Source: Pseudomonadota bacterium (GTDB lineage Bacteria; Pseudomonadota; Gammaproteobacteria; Xanthomonadales; Rhodanobacteraceae). Taken from it: a DNA stretch of 64,000 nt. The notes under the pieces were generated by a model that was given only the letters and a program-made list of their open reading frames with translations, made no database searches and was not told where the DNA came from. How positions within the stretch are numbered: the first letter of the stretch is position 1; the number at the start of each line of letters is the position of its first letter. Location: the NCBI GenBank assembly GCA_021792975.1, contig JAJYTR010000006.1, positions 1-64,000 of the forward strand, read 5' to 3'. The position numbers and the translations under genes were made by a program. Positions 27,538 through 35,540 of this stretch are shown one piece after another.

Positions 27538-30417
27538 TCAGCCGCCGAAGCGGTAGTTGAAATCCAGGAAGTAGGAACGCCCGAACGGGTTGTAGGCGCC
27601 GAAGTCGTAATACGGCCAGCCGGTGAAGCTGTTGTCGCGCGGCGGCATGCGGTCGAACACGTTGTTGACCGTCAACATGACGCGCGCATCCGCCGACAGG
27701 TTGTAGCGCACTGTGGCGTTGTACAGCACCCAGGGTCTGACCCGGCCGGCGCCGTAGCTGGCGTAGACCGTCGGATTGGTGTACGCCGCCTCGTTGGGCA
27801 GCTTGCCGTAGCGGATGCCGGTCAGCGTGGTCGACCAGTTGCCGATGTTCCAGGTCACATAGGCGCTGAAGATGCTCTTGAACTCCGGACCGATCGCCGA
27901 ACCGCCCTGCGCCGACAGGTAGTCGTAGTAGGGGTTGTGCATCAGGTCATAGGTCGGAGCCCCCGGAGCCAGCTGCAGGGTATGCCGCAGTGTCACGTTG
28001 TACTGCGCGCCGAAATCGAACTCGCCGTAGCGGCCGGCGTCGTACCGGTAGCTGGCCGAGGAGATGATGCCGTTGACCCGTTCGCGGGCAATATTGATCG
28101 GCATCACCGTCACGCCCAGCAGCTGATACGGCACCGGACCGTTGGCCGGGCCACGGCGGATAGCCGCCTCAGCCGCGATGCACGCCGGCGAAGTCGCCGG
28201 AATCTGCCCCAGCAGGCATTGCGCGTCCGTCTGCAGCAGCGCGTCGATGCTCTGGTACTGCACCTCGTTGCTGATGCGGATGTCGTAGTAGTCGGCCTTG
28301 ATGTTCAGATTGGAGGTCGGCGACCAGACGATGCCGCCGCCCCAGGACTTCGAGGTGATCGGCTGCAGGTTCACATTGGAAGCGTTGGTACCCTCGATCT
28401 GCGGGGTCACGCGCGGATTGGGGATCGTGGAGCACTGGTTGAACGGCGTCCCTGGATACAGCAGCTCGCACTGGTAGTAGTCGGTCACCGAAGTGAAGAA
28501 GCCGCTGGGGCCGTTGAAGACGTAGCCCATGTCCGGCATGCGGAACGCCGTCGAGTAGTTGGCGCGCAGCAGCAGGGTCTTGATCGGACGGAATTCGAGG
28601 CCGATCTTGTACGTGGGCTTGCTGGCAGTGCCGCCGCCGTCGTTGTGGAAGCGGTCATAGCGCGCGGACACGTCGGCCGTCAGCATGCTCGTGATCGGCA
28701 CGTTGAATTCCATGGCCGCGGCGTAGTTGTTGCGCAGGCCGCCACCGGACGAACCGGTGATGCCCCAGAAACCGCCCGAAGCCAGGATCGGATTCACCGG
28801 CAGCGACCAGCGCTGGTCTCCCACCTGCAGCACACCCGCGGCGCCGACCTCACCCGCAGGCAGCGAAAACAGGTCGGTGTTGGTGACTTCCAGGTTGAGG
28901 TTCTGGGTGTAGGCCTCGCTACTGCTGTGGATGATGCCCAGGAAGCTCTGGTACTGCGCCGGGGTGAAGCTCTGGTAGAACTTCGCGTAGTTGGGTGCGT
29001 AGATCGGGTAACCGTAATAGGTGCCCAGTTGCGGTCCCATGAACTGGTTCTCGAAGAACTGGTTCACCTTGTCGGTCAGCGGGCGCGGCTCGTTCGAGGT
29101 CAGGTTCTCCTGCGAACGGGCGTAGTACAGGTTGTAGTTCCAGTCGGTCTGCCCCAGCGAGCCCTTGATGCCGGCGGCGGCATTGTAGGAGCGGTTGAGG
29201 AAATGCGTCGCCCCGGCCGCCAGACCGCCGGTTTCCTCGGGCGCGAAGGTCTCATAGAGGTACTGGAAGGTGCCGGTGTTGGCGTTGACGAAATAGTTGA
29301 AGTTGTTCGGCGACCAGAAGTTGTAGAACGGGCCTGCGTAAGATTCCTTGCTGTTGATGTCATACAGCACGGTGCCGTACAGCTCGGCATTGCTGTTGAG
29401 GCGGAAGCGCGCGGATACATAGGCGCTGCCCGAGTGATCGCTGTTCATCAGCGTGGTGTAGCCGGGCAGGTAGGCGCTCCCGCAGCGGTAACCCGCAACG
29501 GCGTACTGGCCATTGCCGAGGTAACGCATCGCCGGGCCCCGCACGGTCGTGCCGCCGAACTGGTTGCCGATCTGCGCGCAGGCGTTGGGGACGATACTGT
29601 TGGGGTCGACCACGCCGTTGCTGGCATCGAAGATGAAGTAAGAACCTGACGGCACACCGGCCAACTGCGGGTTCGGATTGCTGTAGGTGCTGGCGGTCAG
29701 GCTGCGCTGGAAGGCCCAGATCGGTTTCTGGTCGGTGTATTGCAGGCCGTAGACCATGCTGAAACGGCCCTTGTCGTAACCGCCGACCACCTGCACGCGC
29801 TGGCTGCCGCCGCCACCGTCCGAATAGCCGCCGGCACGGTAGTCGAAGTCCACGCCCTGCACGTGATGCTTGAGGATGATGTTGACCACGCCGGCAATGG
29901 CGGCCGAACCGTACAGCGAGGACTGGTTGCCCGGCACGATCTCGATGCGGTCCACCATCGCCAGCGGAATCGAGGAGATGTCGGTGAAGCTGAAAGAACC
30001 GTTGTACAGCAGCGGATAGTCGGCCAGCGGATGGCCGTCGACCATGATCAGGGTGAAGTCGGGCGGCAGGCCCAGCAGGCTGATGGTTTCGGCCCCCGGG
30101 GTGAAGCCGGCCTGAAACTGCTGACCTTGCACCTGGCCGGTCACCAAGGGCTGCGCGCGCAGCGCCTCGTAAAGATTCGTGAAGCCCTGTTTCTTGATGT
30201 CGTTGGCAGTGATGGTGATCACCGGTGTCGCGGTCTCGATCTCGGACTGCGGGATGAGTGAGCCGGTGACGATGATCTTCTTCAGTTCCTTGGGCTTCTT
30301 GTCCTGCTTCTGCGAGGCCCCCTGGGTGCCCTGCGCGTGGGCCGGCACGGCGAGGGTCGAAGCGGACAATGCGGCCACGATCGCGGTCGCCAGCAGATGG
30401 CGTTGCATGGGCTTCAT
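27538..30417 (-). CDS. TonB-dependent outer-membrane receptor
   Basis: A 959-residue receptor. Signal peptide to about residue 29 (LAVPAHAQ); a plug domain beginning KKIIVTGSLIPQSEIETATPVITIT, which includes the TonB-box-like start and the GSAAIAGVVNIILK plug motif; and a large barrel with TonB_dep_Rec repeats ending in FLDFNYRFGG. It imports a ligand too large for porins using TonB energy; substrate unknown. It is the same subfamily as the receptor at 35541. ATG at 30417 chosen ahead of the signal peptide, with a purine-rich site just before it. Confidence 0.93.
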   Translation of the reverse strand: MKPMQRHLLATAIVAALSASTLAVPAHAQGTQGASQKQDKKPKELKKIIVTGSLIPQSEIETATPVITITANDIKKQGFTNLYEALRAQPLVTGQVQGQQFQAGFTPGAETISLLGLPPDFTLIMVDGHPLADYPLLYNGSFSFTDISSIPLAMVDRIEIVPGNQSSLYGSAAIAGVVNIILKHHVQGVDFDYRAGGYSDGGGGSQRVQVVGGYDKGRFSMVYGLQYTDQKPIWAFQRSLTASTYSNPNPQLAGVPSGSYFIFDASNGVVDPNSIVPNACAQIGNQFGGTTVRGPAMRYLGNGQYAVAGYRCGSAYLPGYTTLMNSDHSGSAYVSARFRLNSNAELYGTVLYDINSKESYAGPFYNFWSPNNFNYFVNANTGTFQYLYETFAPEETGGLAAGATHFLNRSYNAAAGIKGSLGQTDWNYNLYYARSQENLTSNEPRPLTDKVNQFFENQFMGPQLGTYYGYPIYAPNYAKFYQSFTPAQYQSFLGIIHSSSEAYTQNLNLEVTNTDLFSLPAGEVGAAGVLQVGDQRWSLPVNPILASGGFWGITGSSGGGLRNNYAAAMEFNVPITSMLTADVSARYDRFHNDGGGTASKPTYKIGLEFRPIKTLLLRANYSTAFRMPDMGYVFNGPSGFFTSVTDYYQCELLYPGTPFNQCSTIPNPRVTPQIEGTNASNVNLQPITSKSWGGGIVWSPTSNLNIKADYYDIRISNEVQYQSIDALLQTDAQCLLGQIPATSPACIAAEAAIRRGPANGPVPYQLLGVTVMPINIARERVNGIISSASYRYDAGRYGEFDFGAQYNVTLRHTLQLAPGAPTYDLMHNPYYDYLSAQGGSAIGPEFKSIFSAYVTWNIGNWSTTLTGIRYGKLPNEAAYTNPTVYASYGAGRVRPWVLYNATVRYNLSADARVMLTVNNVFDRMPPRDNSFTGWPYYDFGAYNPFGRSYFLDFNYRFGG

Positions 30418-30544
30418 CGGGCGAAACTCCCTGTGTGGATGCGAGTTCTCGAGACCGGCGCACCGTGGAGGACGGCACACCTGCAGACCGTGCGCGTGCG
30501 CACAGCCCTTAACCCGAACCTAACGCTGCCGGCAGTGGAGGAGC

Positions 30545-30560
30545 CAGTGGCGTGCCACTG
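30545..30560. repeat. palindrome upstream of the TonB receptor
   Basis: CAGTGGC-GT-GCCACTG, a perfect 7-bp inverted repeat, in the 288-bp region between folK and the receptor start. Next to it lies an AT-rich stretch (30561-30615), the likely promoter zone. No further features were seen in this gap. Confidence 0.35.
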
Positions 30561-30705
30561 CTGTAATTCAAATGTATTGATTTGGATGGTTGTTTTGTAA
30601 TCGAAGTGAAAATGCCGTGCAGCACAGACCCGGCTCGCCGGACTCGATGGGACGATCCGAGGAGCCCCGCCTGATGGGCACCATCCCCGTCGCTGCGATT
30701 CGGAA

Positions 30706-31179
30706 TCAAAGGCCCTGCCGTTGACGCAATTCGGCCAGCGTGGCGCCGCTGCGCGGATCGACGAGTCCGGGTGCCAGCGCGCTGAGCGGGCCCAGCACCC
30801 AGGGTTGCAGCAGGTCGCGGTGGGGCAGACGCAGCCCGTCGCGGTCCACGACCCGATCGCCGAACAGCACCAGGTCGGCATCCAGCGGGTGGCTGGAGAG
30901 CCGCGGTGCGGCGCGGTCGCGGCCCAGCCGCCGCTCCAGTCCGTGCAGCCAGGCGCGCAGCGCCCAGGGGTCGAGGTCGCTGTCCAGCCCCACCGCCAGA
31001 TTGACCACCTCGGGACCGGCGTAGCCCACCGGCGCGGCGCGCCAGGGTGGCGACACGGCCAGCGGTCCGAAGCGCCCGCGCAGTTCGCGCAGCGCGGTGT
31101 CGAGGTTGCGCTCGGGCTCGATACTGCTGCCCAGGCTGAGCCAGGCACGTCCGGACGTCGCCACGCCGGTGCCGCTCAT
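30706..31179 (-). CDS. folK: 2-amino-4-hydroxy-6-hydroxymethyldihydropteridine diphosphokinase
   Basis: A 157-residue HPPK. AWLSLGSSIEPERNLDTAL opens the fold, and the signature is RLSSHPLDADLVLFGDR with the two magnesium-binding Asp residues, followed by LRLPHRDLLQPWVLGPLSALAP. It transfers pyrophosphate from ATP to the pterin in folate synthesis. ATGA overlap with folB. Confidence 0.95.
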   Translation of the reverse strand: MSGTGVATSGRAWLSLGSSIEPERNLDTALRELRGRFGPLAVSPPWRAAPVGYAGPEVVNLAVGLDSDLDPWALRAWLHGLERRLGRDRAAPRLSSHPLDADLVLFGDRVVDRDGLRLPHRDLLQPWVLGPLSALAPGLVDPRSGATLAELRQRQGL

Positions 31180-31577
31180 GGCGTCGCCGCGGGGCCCGCG
31201 GCCGCTTCCCCCGGCGCCACGCGCTGGATCACGACCCCCGCTCCCGCCGCCCCGGGTACCGCGCCCGGCTTGTCGATGCACAGGCGCAGCGCGCGCACGC
31301 CGAACTCGCGCATCAGCAGCTCGCCCATGCGCTCGGCCAGGGTTTCCAGCAGCGCCGGCTGCAGCGCGGCGGCCAGCTCGCGCAGCCGGCGCGCGATGGC
31401 GTCGTAGTCCAGCGTGTCGGCCAGGCGATCGCCGGCGGCCGCGGCACGCGTATCGCAGGCCATCTCCAGATCCACGCGCAGCAGCCGCGGCGCGGCGCGC
31501 TCGTGCGCGTGCACGCCGATCACGGCGTGCACCTCGAGGCCCCGGAGGACGATGCGGTCGCGCAGCCCGGCGTGCAT
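31176..31577 (-). CDS. folB: dihydroneopterin aldolase
   Basis: A 133-residue protein: DRIVLRGLEVHAVIGVHAHERAAPRLLRVDLEM is the FolB N-terminal block with the pterin-binding region, then TLDYDAIARRL and LLETLAERMGELLM with the catalytic-region Glu, and LCIDKPGAV with the active Lys. It makes the pterin substrate of FolK, encoded immediately downstream. An ATG four codons upstream is an alternative start. Confidence 0.93.
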   Translation of the reverse strand: MHAGLRDRIVLRGLEVHAVIGVHAHERAAPRLLRVDLEMACDTRAAAAGDRLADTLDYDAIARRLRELAAALQPALLETLAERMGELLMREFGVRALRLCIDKPGAVPGAAGAGVVIQRVAPGEAAAGPAATP

Positions 31578-31626
31578 GCGGGCAAGCATAGCGAGCCGCG
31601 CCGCGCGCGCGGCGGAAACGCACCGC

Positions 31627-32667
31627 TCAGACGGCCGGCGCGGCCAGGCTCTCCAGCGGCCAGCGCGGACGGATGCGGATGGCCTCGTTGCCGCGCTCGC
31701 CGGCGGCCAGTCGCAGCGCGCCGACGTGGGCGATCATGGCGCCGTTGTCGGTGCAGAACTCGGGGCGCGGAAACCAGGTGCGGAATCCGTCCTGCGCGCC
31801 GGCCTGCACCAGCGCCTCGCGCAGCGCCCGGTTGGCGCCGACGCCGCCGGCCACCACCAGCCGCGTGCCCTGCATCTGCCGCAACGCGCGCCGGCATTTC
31901 CCGACCAGCGTCTCCACCACCGCGGCCTGGAAGCCGGCGGCGATGTCGGCACGCGCGGCGTCGGACCGGTCGCTGCGCCGCCACGCCAGCAGCACCTGCG
32001 TCTTCAGGCCGGAGAAGCTGAAGTCCAGCCCCGGACGGTCCAGCAGCGGACGCGCGAAGGCGAACGCGTCGGGCCGCCCCTGCGCGGCCAGCGCGGCCAG
32101 CGCCGGCCCGCCCGGATAGGGCAGCCCCAGCAACATGGCGGTCTTGTCGAAGGCTTCGCCGGCGGCATCGTCCAGGGTCTCGCCCAGCAGGGCGTAGCGG
32201 CCGAGGGCGGCCACGTTCACCAGCATGCTGTGGCCGCCGGACACCAGCAGCGCCACGAACGGCGGCAGCGGCGGATCGGGCTCCAGCAGCGGCGCCAGCA
32301 GGTGGCCTTCCATGTGGTGCACGCCGAGGGCGGGAATCTCCAGCCCCCAGGCCAGCGCGCGCGCCGCGCCGGCGCCCACCAGCAGCGCGCCGGCCAGGCC
32401 GGGGCCGGCGGTGTAGGCCACGCCGCCCAGGTCGCGCGGAACCAGGCCGGTGGCACGCAGGGTGGAGCCGATCAGCCCCGGCAGCCTGCGCACGTGGTCG
32501 CGGCTGGCCAGTTCGGGCACCACGCCGCCGTACTCGGCGTGCAGGGCCGCCTGGCTGTAGAGGCGGTGCGCCAGCAGTCCGCGCGCGGGGTCGTACACGG
32601 CCACGCCGGTCTCGTCGCAGGAGGTTTCCACCCCCAGCACAGGCTTTGAAACGCCCGCCGACGCCAC
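31627..32667 (-). CDS. tsaD: tRNA N6-adenosine threonylcarbamoyltransferase
   Basis: A 346-residue TsaD/Gcp. [17 protein letters not shown] is the N-terminal signature; [11 protein letters not shown] supplies the metal-binding His pair; [13 protein letters not shown] is the nucleotide loop; [16 protein letters not shown] and [10 protein letters not shown] complete the ASKHA fold. It makes t6A37 in ANN-decoding tRNAs with TsaB/TsaE. A GTG start is required to include the conserved N-terminus; it lies within the divergent rpsU promoter region, as is usual for this pair. Confidence 0.96.
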   Translation of the reverse strand: MASAGVSKPVLGVETSCDETGVAVYDPARGLLAHRLYSQAALHAEYGGVVPELASRDHVRRLPGLIGSTLRATGLVPRDLGGVAYTAGPGLAGALLVGAGAARALAWGLEIPALGVHHMEGHLLAPLLEPDPPLPPFVALLVSGGHSMLVNVAALGRYALLGETLDDAAGEAFDKTAMLLGLPYPGGPALAALAAQGRPDAFAFARPLLDRPGLDFSFSGLKTQVLLAWRRSDRSDAARADIAAGFQAAVVETLVGKCRRALRQMQGTRLVVAGGVGANRALREALVQAGAQDGFRTWFPRPEFCTDNGAMIAHVGALRLAAGERGNEAIRIRPRWPLESLAAPAV

Positions 32668-32675
32668 GCTATACT
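32646..32675 (+). promoter_or_regulatory. sigma-70 promoter of rpsU
   Basis: TTGAAA (32646-32651), an 18-bp spacer and TATACT (32670-32675), 41 bp before the rpsU start. It overlaps the 5' end of the divergent tsaD gene. Confidence 0.75.
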
Positions 32676-32716
32676 CTCCGGCTCGCCCGCATCGCGGGAG
32701 TCTATCCGGAGTGTCC

Positions 32717-32932
32717 ATGCCCAACGTCAAGGTGCGCGAGAACGAGCCGTTCGAGGTCGCTCTGCGCCGCTTCAAGCGCACATGCGAGAAGGCCGGCGTG
32801 CTGGCCGAGACCCGCAAGCGCGAGTTCTACGAAAAACCGACCCAGGAGCGCAAGCGCAAGCGTGCCGCCGCGGTCAAGCGCCAGGCTCGCCGCGTGTCGC
32901 GCGACAGCGCGCGCCAGACGCGCCTGTACTGA
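32717..32932 (+). CDS. rpsU: 30S ribosomal protein S21
   Basis: A 71-residue protein of canonical length: [42 protein letters not shown] and a highly basic C-terminus. S21 helps pair the mRNA Shine-Dalgarno sequence with 16S rRNA. A well-formed promoter lies directly upstream; yqeY follows after 35 bp. Confidence 0.98.
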   Translation: MPNVKVRENEPFEVALRRFKRTCEKAGVLAETRKREFYEKPTQERKRKRAAAVKRQARRVSRDSARQTRLY

Positions 32933-32967
32933 GCCGCCTGCGGACGGCGTCCGCCGCCCACCGGACG

Positions 32968-33411
32968 ATGGCGCTCAAAGACCAGATCACCGAAGCCATG
33001 AAGACCGCGCTGCGCGCGGGCGACAAGCCGCGTCTGGGTGTGCTGCGGCTGGCGCTGGCCGCCATCAAGCAGCGCGAGGTGGACGAGCGCATCCAGCTCG
33101 ACGATGCCCAGGTGCTGGCGGTGCTGGAAAAAATGCTCAAGCAGCGCCGCGATTCCCTGGCGCAGTACCAGGCCGCGCAGCGCGCCGACCTGGCCGCGCA
33201 GGAACAGTACGAAATCACCGAACTGCAGCGCTGGCTGCCCGCGCCGTTGACGGCGGCGGAGCTGGATGCGCTGATCGAAGCCGCCATCACCGAGACCGGC
33301 GCCGGCGGCGCCCGCGACATGGGCAGACTGATGGCCGCGCTCAGGCCCAGGGTGGCCGGCCGCGCCGACATGGCCGCACTGTCCGCGCGCATCAAGGCGC
33401 GCCTGGGCTGA
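32968..33411 (+). CDS. yqeY: GatB/YqeY domain protein
   Basis: A 147-residue stand-alone YqeY: MALKDQITEAMKTALRAGDKPRLGVLRLALAAIKQREVDER, KQRRDSLAQYQAAQR and the C-terminal MGRLMAALRPRVAGRADMA. It resembles the tRNA-binding tail of GatB; the role of the free protein is uncertain. It is in the usual place after rpsU, but the expected dnaG does not follow. Confidence 0.93.
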   Translation: MALKDQITEAMKTALRAGDKPRLGVLRLALAAIKQREVDERIQLDDAQVLAVLEKMLKQRRDSLAQYQAAQRADLAAQEQYEITELQRWLPAPLTAAELDALIEAAITETGAGGARDMGRLMAALRPRVAGRADMAALSARIKARLG

Positions 33412-33571
33412 TCCGCCCGACCCCGCGCCCCGCCCGCGCACTCCCAACCCCCCACGCCCTCCGCGCAAGCCGCGCGCTGCGCATCGGGCCGACGCGTACA
33501 GCACTTCTTTCACATGCCGGCGGGCGGCCGGGGCGCCTACTCTTGCGCCTCCCGCGCAACAGGCCCCGCCC

Positions 33572-35272
33572 ATGCCGACGGACACGACCTCGCGCACCGC
33601 CCGCTTCGCGGGGCAGGCGCTGCTGATCGTGCTGCTGCTGTGCTCCGCACGCGCATCTGCGGGTACGCCGGCAGCACCCGAAACCGCGCAGCGCTGGTTC
33701 GCCGAAGGCGCCGCCGCCGCACGCAAGGCCATCGCCGAGGCCGGCGGTCCACAGCGGGCGCGCAACGTCATCGTGTTCCTGGGCGACGGCATGGGCTTCA
33801 CGACCGTGGCCGCCGCCCACATCTACGCGGGCCAGCGGCTGGGTGCGGACGGCGAACGCTTCCGTCTCAGCTTCGAGCGGTTTCCGTACACCGCCTTCAG
33901 CCGCACCTACGAAACCGACCAGCAGACGCCCGATTCGGCCGGCACCATGACCGCGATCATGACCGGCGTGAAAACCAGGGCCGGCTTCATCGGCGTGGAC
34001 CAGGCCGCCCGCCGCGGCGACTGCCGCAGCGCGCAGGGGCACACGCTGCCGACCCTGCTGGAACTGGCCGGCCGCGCCGGCCTAGCCGCCGGTGCCGTCA
34101 CCACCGCGCGCATCACCCACGCGACCCCGGCCGCCACCTACGGCCACAACCCCGAACGCGGCTGGGAAGTGGACGCCGACCTGCCGCCGGAGGCGGTGCG
34201 CGCCGGCTGCGGCGACTTCGCCGCACAGATGATCGCCAGCGCGCACGCGGGGCTGTTGCGCGTCGCGCTGGGCGGCGGCCGCACCGAGTTCATGCCCGCC
34301 GGCCAGCCGGATCCGCAGCACGAGGGCTTCTTCGGCCAGCGTCTGGACGGACGCGACCTGGTCGCCGCATGGCTGCGCCTGCCGCGTAGCCGCTACGTAT
34401 GGAACGCGACCCAGTTGACCGCCGTCGATGCGGCACGCACGCGGCACCTGCTGGGCCTGTTCAACCCCTCGCACCTCGAATACGACTACGACCGCCGGCG
34501 GAGGAAGCTGGACGAGCCCACGCTGGCGCAGATGACCGCCATGGCCATCGAGGTGCTGCGGCGCAACCGCAAGGGCTACTTCCTGATGGTCGAGGGCGGC
34601 CGCATCGACCACGCGCTGCACGCCGGCAACGCCTTCCGTGCGCTGGACGAAACCCGCGCCTTCGCCGAGGCGGTGGCCGAGGCGGTACGCAGGACCGCGG
34701 GCACCGGCACCCTGATTGTGGTCACCGCCGACCACAGCCACACGCTGACCTTCGCCGGCTATCCCCGGCGCGGCAACGACATCCTGGGCCTGGTGACCGG
34801 CGCCAGCGGCAGCTACGACGCGGTGGTCCGCGCCGGTCCGGCGCGGGATGCGCTGGGCCGGCCCTACACCACGCTGGGCTTCGCCAACGGCCCCGGCTAC
34901 AGCGGCGCCAGCGACCGCCAGCCCGAGGGCAGCAAGCACCATCCGCATCTCGCGGGGAGCGTGGAAGGCATTGCGCAGGGCCGTCCGCAGATCACCGGCG
35001 CGCAGGCACGCGATCCGGACTATCTGCAGGAAGCCGCCGTGCCGCTGAAGGAAGAAACCCACGGCGGTGAAGACGTGGGCATCTGGGCCCGCGGGCCCGG
35101 TGCGCGCGCCTTCCACGGCGAGTTCGAGCAGAACGCCATCTTCCATCTGATCGTGCAGCAGATCCCGCGCCTGCGCGCCGCGCTGTGCCGGCTGGACGCC
35201 TGCGATGCGCACGGCCTGCCGGTCCGTCCGCCGCATCTTCCTGCGGCCGCGCCGGCGGTTCCCGCGCGCTGA
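33572..35272 (+). CDS. alkaline phosphatase (PhoA superfamily), secreted
   Basis: A 566-residue exported enzyme. Signal peptide residues 10-30; GDGMG with metal ligand Asp72; nucleophile Ser122 in TPDSAGTMTAIMTG; VEGGRIDHALHAGN and VTADHSHTL with metal-binding Asp/His; HGGEDV near the C-terminus. It hydrolyses phosphomonoesters in the periplasm. It is longer than E. coli PhoA. No clear Pho box was found in the 160-bp upstream gap. Confidence 0.93.
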   Translation: MPTDTTSRTARFAGQALLIVLLLCSARASAGTPAAPETAQRWFAEGAAAARKAIAEAGGPQRARNVIVFLGDGMGFTTVAAAHIYAGQRLGADGERFRLSFERFPYTAFSRTYETDQQTPDSAGTMTAIMTGVKTRAGFIGVDQAARRGDCRSAQGHTLPTLLELAGRAGLAAGAVTTARITHATPAATYGHNPERGWEVDADLPPEAVRAGCGDFAAQMIASAHAGLLRVALGGGRTEFMPAGQPDPQHEGFFGQRLDGRDLVAAWLRLPRSRYVWNATQLTAVDAARTRHLLGLFNPSHLEYDYDRRRRKLDEPTLAQMTAMAIEVLRRNRKGYFLMVEGGRIDHALHAGNAFRALDETRAFAEAVAEAVRRTAGTGTLIVVTADHSHTLTFAGYPRRGNDILGLVTGASGSYDAVVRAGPARDALGRPYTTLGFANGPGYSGASDRQPEGSKHHPHLAGSVEGIAQGRPQITGAQARDPDYLQEAAVPLKEETHGGEDVGIWARGPGARAFHGEFEQNAIFHLIVQQIPRLRAALCRLDACDAHGLPVRPPHLPAAAPAVPAR

Positions 35273-35540
35273 GCCCGCGGCATCGGCGCACGCGCCGCCT
35301 TCTTCCGCTGCCGCGGCGCCCGCCGCGCACGTCGCCGCGCGCAATCTTGCCGTTTAACGACGGCGGAAATACGAGTCCCATACAACGCCTATCCGGCGCA
35401 CCGATGGCGTGAGCACGTTGTTAGCCTCGGGTTAGCGGGTTGTGCGGCGAGGCTGGCCGCAATCCACGTACAGGATCCCGCGCGCGGCGCCTTCGATGCG
35501 CCGCCCGTTTTTGCCCCCACCCTCAAACAACGGGTACACC

